Shown here: piece by piece, positions 57,658 to 62,076 of the stretch
How positions within the stretch are numbered: the first letter of the stretch is position 1
How the letters are laid out: every line of letters begins with the position of its first letter
Source of the DNA: a virus
Strand: one strand, 5' to 3'
IMG/VR virus record: IMGVR_UViG_3300028399_000007
Span: 1-62,076 of that record
DNA length: 62,076 nucleotides
Program-made: the position numbers and the translations under genes
Notes under the pieces: generated by a model
What the model saw: the letters and a program-made list of their open reading frames with translations, nothing else
What the model was told of the DNA's origin: nothing
Database searches by the model: none

Positions 57658-57686
57658 TTGCAATTATCGCGTGAAAGTGCTGTTAT
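57658..57686 (+). promoter_or_regulatory. Early promoter TTGCAA-N17-TGTTAT
   Basis: TTGCAA (57658-57663), 17-bp spacer, TGTTAT (57681-57686). CTGTAAGTTAA follows, as after the 47151 promoter. Precedes the conserved leader of 57722. Confidence 0.6.
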
Positions 57687-57721
57687 TTAGCTGTAAGTTA
57701 AAAAATGAGAGGGCTAGGAAA

Positions 57722-57961
57722 ATGGCTACTAGAAGATCAGTCACCAGCTACGTTGAAAAACTTGGCGGCAAGGTGGAAGTAGTCATTGATCCAGAGGACT
57801 ACACCATCTACGTTGATGCGCCTGATGGCATGCAATGGGTGGATGGATCAACGCCTCACATAGTAGAGCACCAGTTTCGTGGTCCGTGGGGAACGGGCGA
57901 GATATGGGGCGATGTACTGGAACGTGTCAAGTGCGGGCTGGAACCGTACCAAGAGGGTTAG
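57722..57961 (+). CDS. Unknown early protein
   Basis: 79 residues from ATG 57722 after GAGGGCTAGGAAA. EKLGGKVEVVIDPEDYTIYV and DAPDGMQWVDGSTPHIVEHQ. Its last residues YQEG and stop are the next gene's leader (CCAAGAGGGTTAG). Unknown family. Confidence 0.7.
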   Translation: MATRRSVTSYVEKLGGKVEVVIDPEDYTIYVDAPDGMQWVDGSTPHIVEHQFRGPWGTGEIWGDVLERVKCGLEPYQEG

Positions 57962-57965
57962 CACC

Positions 57966-58100
57966 ATGATCAATATCTATGATGCTATAGGCATGGCACT
58001 GTTTGTCATTGTGCTAACCATTGACGTAAAGGCTGATGCCTTGGTTGATACGGAAACTTATGTACCGCCTGCTGAACAAACTGACTGGGGATGCAACTAG
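57966..58100 (+). CDS. 44-residue membrane/exported peptide
   Basis: Degenerate conserved leader before ATG 57966. A hydrophobic N-terminal helix (AIGMALFVIVLTIDVKADA) could be a signal peptide cut after KADA; a short polar tail ends in Cys-Asn. Unknown. Confidence 0.6.
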   Translation: MINIYDAIGMALFVIVLTIDVKADALVDTETYVPPAEQTDWGCN

Positions 58101-58144
58101 GCGATCACGTAGTTGGTAATTAACCAAATAAAAGGAGTAAAAAC

Positions 58145-58300
58145 ATGCAACACAATAGCACTTATGCGAAAAAGCGTCGCAGTAAAAAAATGATGTACGG
58201 CCCTGTTCCGAAGATCCCCAAGTATCCTGATTTCAGGTGCAGCTATCCTGACCCTAGCAAATACTGGTGGGGTGAGTTACGTGATAAGCACGAAAACTAA
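58145..58300 (+). CDS. 51-residue basic protein
   Basis: AAAGGAG site 8-9 bases before ATG 58145. Basic N-terminus (YAKKRRSKKMMYGP) and a proline/aromatic-rich end (PKIPKYPDFRCSYPDPSKYW). Unknown; a small nucleic-acid-binding protein is possible. Confidence 0.6.
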   Translation: MQHNSTYAKKRRSKKMMYGPVPKIPKYPDFRCSYPDPSKYWWGELRDKHEN

Positions 58301-58694
58301 GTTTATGGACAGGAGGCGTGGAGAGCATCACGCTAACCCCAATCGGCGTAGAGGTGCACATCTACGATGGGGGATAAAAATGGCAAAATCTCACGGAACC
58401 GCTGACATTGGATGAGCCGAGACAAACCGATGCGCCCAGTGCCGCCAAAGATGAGACGCCGGAGTCGCGCCCGGCCCTGTCCGCCAAATGCGCCGTGAGT
58501 GATGGCCTGATAATCACTCAATATAGAGAGGCGAGCAGCCGCCTTTAAGTCCGCGCCCTGTTTATATCGGGCGCTACCGAGGCGGAACCTCATAAAAGGA
58601 GGCATTCCGCTGATAGACGATGACCGGCAGCGCCTATGGCGCGGGAGCTGCATCAGTTTATGATTGCCATGAAGCACGTAAAAGGATATGAGCA
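58301..58694 (+). other. GC-rich interval with chained tiny ORFs and hairpins
   Basis: No gene above 30 codons. Short frames follow each other by ATGA/GTGA-type overlaps (e.g. ATG 58412-58498, 28 codons; GTG 58495; ATG 58657 running into ATG 58695). Ribosome-like AGGAGG at 58311 and 58597. Hairpins GTGAT/ATCAC, GCGCC-TAT-GGCGC. GTTTAT boxes at 58301, 58560 and 58656. May be structured RNA, tiny peptides, or both. Confidence 0.4.
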
Positions 58695-58907
58695 ATGATG
58701 GTATATGTTGACTTGGTTCTGCAAAACGGTGGGATTGTCGTGATTGAGTGCCCTGATAAATATGCAGATGAGTTGTTTGACGCTTTAGACAATGCGCGGA
58801 AAAAGAACGATTGGTGGTCACCAATTATGTTCGAGGGATGTTCGGCAACATTTATGGGCATGACCCTTGACCGCGTTGACATGGGCAAGGTGATCGGAAC
58901 TTTATAA
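58695..58907 (+). CDS. Unknown small protein
   Basis: 70 residues, ATGATG start, AAAGGATATGAGCA upstream. YVDLVLQNGGIVVIECPDKY and DELFDALDNARKKNDWWSPI suggest a compact alpha/beta domain. Its stop lies 3 bases before the tRNA. Confidence 0.65.
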   Translation: MMVYVDLVLQNGGIVVIECPDKYADELFDALDNARKKNDWWSPIMFEGCSATFMGMTLDRVDMGKVIGTL

Positions 58908-58909
58908 TT

Positions 58910-58986
58910 GTGAGTATAGCTCAGTCTGGTAGAGCACTCGTTTTGGGAAAGAGTGGTCGCAGGTTCAAATCCTGCTGCCCGCACCA
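58910..58986 (+). tRNA. tRNA-Pro (UGG)
   Basis: 77 nt ending in encoded CCA. D arm GCTC/GAGC, anticodon loop TTTGGGA (anticodon TGG), T arm GCAGG-TTCAAAT-CCTGC. Acceptor GTGAGTA/TGCCCGC has one A-C mismatch and two G-T pairs; anticodon stem CTCGT/AAGAG has one G-A mismatch. The cloverleaf is clear but slightly degenerate. Confidence 0.82.
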
Positions 58987-59315
58987 AGCACCGGCAGGGC
59001 TAGCGGTAGTGACGTGCCGTTAGCCGCAAAAGACAGCACAGCGTTACCGCGTTCTGCCGCGCGGTCTGTTAGCCCGAGAGGGCGCAAAGACGCTAGGGGT
59101 GCGGTCGTCAACCGCATGGAGCTGCTCAATGCCGCCAACGGGGTTCCCCGCCCCCACAGTTTATGGGCACTTGCGTTATGCAGACGCAAGTAAAAGTAAG
59201 ATTCTACGCGCAAGAGAATGGCCTTGACACCACAAGAAGTCATTTGAGTGTATGGTATTTGTAGCAATAAGTGGTGTTGAGCTACCCCCGCCTCGTAGAA
59301 TCTTACCGCCCGCCA
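58987..59315 (+). other. Structured noncoding DNA downstream of tRNA-Pro
   Basis: No gene seen. Contains a perfect 8-bp hairpin ACTTGCGT/ACGCAAGT (59169-59191) and a perfect 13-bp inverted repeat GTAAGATTCTACG (59196-59208) / CGTAGAATCTTAC (59294-59306) enclosing CACCAC/GTGGTG. A GTTTATGG box lies at 59159. GC-rich before 59160. Confidence 0.55.
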
Positions 59316-59403
59316 GTTTATAGCAACCTGCTGTCTATGTTTTCGCTCGTACACCCGGATCGCAACCGGGGGCGAAAATCAACCGGCAGTTTGCCGCCAT
59401 TTA
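59316..59403 (+). repeat. Structured intergenic element B
   Basis: Begins GTTTATAGCAACCTGCTG and ends CCGGCAGTTTGCCGCCATTTA-type sequence (59383-59403). The ends pair with each other. Inside, TTTTCGC/GCGAAAA and CCCGG/CCGGG form a long hairpin. Shares both ends with element A. It leads straight into the leader of the 59421 gene. Confidence 0.6.
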
Positions 59404-59420
59404 ACCAAGAGGCAAATACG

Positions 59421-59603
59421 ATGAAATTCAAAACGCCACACAAAGACTTCAATTACATCGAGGACGGGCACAAGCGAAAGAAGGCGCGGGCGCATCGTGA
59501 CGGCGCGACTGTTTGGACTACGGGTGACGTGATAATCAAACACACGTTTGAGTCTGTTCGCAAAGCGAAGGCGTGGATGCAGTATCCCACGCCAAGGATT
59601 TGA
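59421..59603 (+). CDS. 60-residue basic protein
   Basis: CCAAGAGGCAAATACG leader (a variant of the conserved one) before ATG 59421. Basic (KFKTPHKDFNYIEDGHKRKK) with a helix near the end (ESVRKAKAWMQYP). Unknown. Flanked by elements B and A. Confidence 0.65.
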   Translation: MKFKTPHKDFNYIEDGHKRKKARAHRDGATVWTTGDVIIKHTFESVRKAKAWMQYPTPRI

Positions 59604-59759
59604 GTTTATGGCAGCCTGCCGGGCGAAAACCGCAAACGCGGCCCCTCAGTCTGGAACGCTGTACCGGAGTTGCACGCCGGTATGCACCGGGATACCCCGG
59701 CTCCGAGTGCGCCAGCGTTGGGTGAATGCATAAGTAGTCCGGCAGGTTGCCGCCATTTA
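59604..59759 (+). repeat. Structured intergenic element A
   Basis: Begins GTTTATGGCAGCCTGCCGG and ends CCGGCAGGTTGCCGCCATTT; CCTGCCGG pairs perfectly with CCGGCAGG. Internal stems CCGC/GCGG, AACGCTG/CAGCGTT, TACCGG/CCGGTA, CCGGG/CCCGG make a branched fold. Same termini as element B but a different core. Followed by the pentapeptide gene. Confidence 0.65.
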
Positions 59760-59771
59760 GTGAGTAAAAAA

Positions 59772-60485
59772 ATGAGTTTAGAACATTTATATAAATTTGA
59801 TTGGTACGTGTCACATCAAGCGTGGCTCAACAAAGAAGGCTATATGGCCCATGATCATCGTGGGACTAAGCCGCAAAAAGCTGATCTGCGCGGCACTGAT
59901 CTGCGCGGTGCTGATCTACTAGGTGCTAAGCTGTGCGATGCCAATTTACGTGATGCCAATTTACGTGATGCAAATTTGCGTGGGTCTAATCTGCGCAATG
60001 CCGATCTAAGCTGCGCCAATTTTAACAATGCTGATCTGTGCTTTGCCAGTCTATACGACACAAATTTACACTATGCTAATCTGCGTCATGCCAATCTAAG
60101 CTACGCTAATTTGTGCGGCGCTGATCTGCGCCATGCTGATTTGCGCGGCGCTGATCTGCGCCATGCTGATTTGCGTGATACCGATCTAAGCTACGCTAAT
60201 TTGTGCGGCGCTGATCTGCGCTATGCTGATTTGCGCGGCGCTGATCTGCGCCATGCTGATTTGCGTAACACCATCGGTAACGGACGTGAGATCATTACAA
60301 TCTTAACAGATAAATGGATAGTTAATATAACAAAAGAATTCATGACAGTTGGTTGTGAGCATTACAGCATTAAAGACTGGATGAGCTTTGATGATGATCG
60401 TATTTCTAAGATGGACCCCTGCGCACTTCATTGGTCGCGTATCTGGAAGCCGATTATTAAACAAATAATAGAGGCAACCAAATAG
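59772..60485 (+). CDS. Pentapeptide-repeat protein
   Basis: 237 residues from ATG 59772. Residues about 38-165 are A(D/N)LxX pentapeptides (ADLRGADLRHADLRDTDLSY style), roughly 25 units forming a right-handed quadrilateral helix. A C-terminal domain follows (GREIITILTDKWIVNITKEF, DWMSFDDDRISKMDP). Some such proteins mimic DNA and block gyrase; here the role is unknown. The DNA shows a 15-bp periodicity. Confidence 0.85.
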   Translation: MSLEHLYKFDWYVSHQAWLNKEGYMAHDHRGTKPQKADLRGTDLRGADLLGAKLCDANLRDANLRDANLRGSNLRNADLSCANFNNADLCFASLYDTNLHYANLRHANLSYANLCGADLRHADLRGADLRHADLRDTDLSYANLCGADLRYADLRGADLRHADLRNTIGNGREIITILTDKWIVNITKEFMTVGCEHYSIKDWMSFDDDRISKMDPCALHWSRIWKPIIKQIIEATK

Positions 60486-60691
60486 TGAAAGAAATCAGCC
60501 CTAAACTCGCCAAGGAACTGCTTGGGCGCATTGAGAAATTGGAAGCGTGGTGCGACGTACGGGCGAAAGATCACGTCACATTCAGCACACACTGGAGGGT
60601 GGCATCAGCCAAGGCCGTCGAAATTCGTCAGCATCTGCTCTTGCACATGAACGACGAAAGAGGAGAAACGTCCAATGAAAATACTTATTGA
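60485..60691 (+). CDS. Small helical protein
   Basis: 68 residues, GTG 60485 overlapping the previous TAG by one base. Helical (LAKELLGRIEKLEAWCDVRA). Unknown. Overlaps the next gene by 17 bases. Confidence 0.6.
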   Translation: MKEISPKLAKELLGRIEKLEAWCDVRAKDHVTFSTHWRVASAKAVEIRQHLLLHMNDERGETSNENTY

Positions 60692-60986
60692 CGAAGACGG
60701 CAGGCTACACATTGAACGTGCTGGCGTTTACAGGCAACAGACTTGCCCTTATACGTTTAACGGATTCTGGATGGGTTGCGGGGATTGGTGCCCGCATTTT
60801 GGCGAGCCAACTACTTTCCCGTTTCGGTCTGATGATCGTGATCCGGACGCAGGGCTGAGACCGTATGTGACGCTGGCGTTATGCCACGGAAATAGTTTTC
60901 GGGTGGTCGAAGAAGACTTCGCAGATGAGCGGGGAGAGCAGAAAGAGGAAATCCCTGCGGAGGATGACAATGAAAATCAAGATTGA
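60675..60986 (+). CDS. CGDWCPxFGEP family protein, copy 1
   Basis: 103 residues, AGGAGAAACGTCCA before ATG 60675. KILIDEDGRLHIERAG then MGCGDWCPHFGEP. Paralogue of the next gene, sharing M-K-I-x-I-D-x-x-G-x-L-H-I-E-R-A-G-V and CGDWCP. Cys/Cys spacing suggests metal binding. Function unknown. Confidence 0.75.
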   Translation: MKILIDEDGRLHIERAGVYRQQTCPYTFNGFWMGCGDWCPHFGEPTTFPFRSDDRDPDAGLRPYVTLALCHGNSFRVVEEDFADERGEQKEEIPAEDDNENQD

Positions 60987-61221
60987 TAAAAATGGAGCAC
61001 TGCACATTGAGCGGGCAGGTGTTATGAATGTGCAATACTGCTTGCATAGCCCCCACGTTAGTAGATGCGGCGACTGGTGCCCGGCTTTCGGTGAGCCGAA
61101 GGTAGTCGAGGACAACGGAAATACCGTCGCATGGCTCGGCCTGTGCGAAGAGGCAGGTTTTGTGTCATGTTCCCCGGAATACTTTTTCGATGAGCGAGGC
61201 CATGACAATGACCAAACTTGA
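60970..61221 (+). CDS. CGDWCPxFGEP family protein, copy 2
   Basis: 83 residues from ATG 60970 (GGAGG, 7-base spacing, inside the previous gene). KIKIDKNGALHIERAGV and SRCGDWCPAFGEP show it is a tandem duplicate of 60675-60986. It keeps an extra CEEAGFVSC pair. Confidence 0.75.
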   Translation: MKIKIDKNGALHIERAGVMNVQYCLHSPHVSRCGDWCPAFGEPKVVEDNGNTVAWLGLCEEAGFVSCSPEYFFDERGHDNDQT

Positions 61222-61519
61222 ACGCGAAACCCGTAAAGCAATCCGCGAATGGTGTGAGACACAAGGATATAAAGTAAAGAGTTTAGGGATGGTGTTCCCA
61301 CGTGCTCACGTTGTCGCTACAGACGGTCGTTACTGGCTTACAGTAGCTGTGCCGCCGATGGAGGCGTTAGAAGGTTCCCGTGCGCACGAAGCTGGAAGCA
61401 TACTTGCATTGTCTGCCGATAAAGAGTTAGGAGTAGGAGATTGGTGCAGTGTCGTTTATGTAGTCAGTGATCAGCTAATGGAACCCGTAGCTATCCCTGC
61501 GGTGGTTGTGGAGGGCTGA
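61208..61519 (+). CDS. Unknown early protein
   Basis: 103 residues from ATG 61208, 8 bases after GAGG; ATG 61202 is too close. ERETRKAIREWCETQGYKVK and a strand-rich remainder (RYWLTVAVPPMEALEGS; SVVYVVSDQLMEPVAIPAVV). Unknown. Confidence 0.65.
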   Translation: MTKLERETRKAIREWCETQGYKVKSLGMVFPRAHVVATDGRYWLTVAVPPMEALEGSRAHEAGSILALSADKELGVGDWCSVVYVVSDQLMEPVAIPAVVVEG

Positions 61520-61521
61520 TA

Positions 61522-61938
61522 ATGAGTGATGAGAAAATTACCAATATCGAAGAAAAACGCGCAGAGAAAACAGTAATCTCAACCCCGGAAGATTTTGCCG
61601 AGCTTCTGTTTAGTTTTACCGCACATAACTGTGACCCTAATAGACCCTATACAGGACAAATCCACACTGATGAAGGACTACGCGGTAAACAGGAAGTGCA
61701 CGGCATTACTATGCGGGATGTAGCTGATTGTTTGGCTATCGCATTTGCTAGGGCCTGTACAGAAGATGACGAGATCCATAAGAAAGCGGATGACAACACG
61801 CTCAGTTATAACGATCTATACACTATGGAATGGATTGACTTTGACCCTGTTGCCGTCATCCAGTGCCTTACCTGTGAGATAGAAAAGAGGATGGGGATAT
61901 TTCCTAATATATCCGGTTTGGGAGATATTGAAAAATGA
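61522..61938 (+). CDS. Conserved phage protein of unknown function
   Basis: 138 residues, GAGGGCTGATA site. PYTGQIHTDEGLRGKQEVHG, MRDVADCLAIAFARACTED and WIDFDPVAVIQCLTCEIEKR resemble a family I recall from other phages with no known function. Its stop overlaps the next ATG. Confidence 0.7.
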   Translation: MSDEKITNIEEKRAEKTVISTPEDFAELLFSFTAHNCDPNRPYTGQIHTDEGLRGKQEVHGITMRDVADCLAIAFARACTEDDEIHKKADDNTLSYNDLYTMEWIDFDPVAVIQCLTCEIEKRMGIFPNISGLGDIEK

Positions 61939-62076
61939 AAACCGTAACAATCAATGGTAAAGAGTACGAAGTACCTGACTGGGTTAACTGGGTGGCTATG
62001 GATGAATCGGAATTGTGGTATGGGTACGAGAACAAACCTATCCCAAGCAGGTTTGATCAAGGTCGTTGGGACGCAG
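61935..62076 (+). CDS. Partial CDS, VNWVAMDES-domain protein
   Basis: ATG 61935 in an ATGA overlap; runs off the window after 47 codons. VPDWVNWVAMDESELWYGY then ENKP matches the C-terminal half of the 517-951 protein. If the window were circular, the frame would end a few codons into base 1 onward (E-G-R-L-L-stop), giving about 52 residues. Confidence 0.7.
   Translation, partial: MKTVTINGKEYEVPDWVNWVAMDESELWYGYENKPIPSRFDQGRWDA

Noticed and set aside
58333-58824. 163-codon minus-strand frame
   Set aside because: It runs against all neighbouring genes, crosses the start of the credible 58695 gene and has no ribosome site.
59316-59759. Integron attC sites with gene cassettes
   Set aside because: The ends do not fit the GTTRRRY core and no integrase is visible, although the gene-element-gene layout first suggested it.

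Overview
This window looks like most or all of the genome of a tailed double-stranded DNA phage (Caudoviricetes) with a long, probably non-contractile tail. It shows an 831-residue tape measure protein, a frameshifted tail assembly chaperone pair, and no sheath or baseplate genes. The host is most likely Gram-negative: lysis includes an inner-membrane spanin and an overlapping outer-membrane lipoprotein spanin besides an amidase. I saw no integrase, excisionase or CI-type repressor, so a virulent or non-integrating lifestyle is likelier, but this is not proven. The two window ends both lie in the same rightward array of small early genes, so the window may be a circularly permuted genome cut there; the sequence alone cannot settle that.

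Layout. (a) 1-3.56 kb, rightward: small early accessory genes. (b) 36.6 down to 3.55 kb, leftward: the late region. In transcription order it carries an HNH nuclease, a ParB-like protein, a Mom-like DNA modification enzyme, small terminase, large terminase with two inteins, a DUF4055-type portal, a MuF head protein fused to a zeta-like kinase, a DUF115-like protein, scaffold, P22-like coat, a four-gene glycosyltransferase/methyltransferase cassette, head-tail connectors, tail tube, chaperone, tape measure, tail tip/hub with LamG domain, tail fibre, amidase, membrane proteins and spanins. (c) 36.6-37.3 kb: a 700-bp control region between the late operon and rightward replication genes. (d) 37.3-58.3 kb: mainly rightward replication and recombination genes (primase-helicase, clamp-like protein, DUF4942, DUF932, family A DNA polymerase with an intein, exonuclease, Cas4/RecB-like nuclease, VRR nuclease, SNF2 helicase), with a leftward island at 41.3-44.4 kb. 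(e) 58.3-62.1 kb: small rightward early genes, a tRNA and structured intergenic DNA.

Control signals repeat across the genome. At least six clear promoters have an unusual TTGCAA -35 box, mostly a 16-bp spacer and a TATACT-like -10. Many early genes share one leader, CCAAGAGGGCTAGGAAA, directly before the start codon, often preceded by a small GCGCC-AAGGA-GGCGC-type hairpin. A 15-bp dyad (TAANTCANTGANTTA) occurs five times in intergenic control regions.

The most unusual items are: two long arrays of a degenerate 36-bp repeat (itself two 18-bp halves) flanking two small genes just after the primase-helicase; an approximately 830-nt highly structured noncoding RNA with its own promoter, terminator and an embedded tRNA-like domain, resembling the giant phage RNAs GOLLD/ROOL in context; a terminase intein that carries a complete HNH gene in a different frame; a class-3-like intein in the terminase Walker A; a MuF-zeta fusion; and paired structured intergenic elements around 59.3-59.8 kb.
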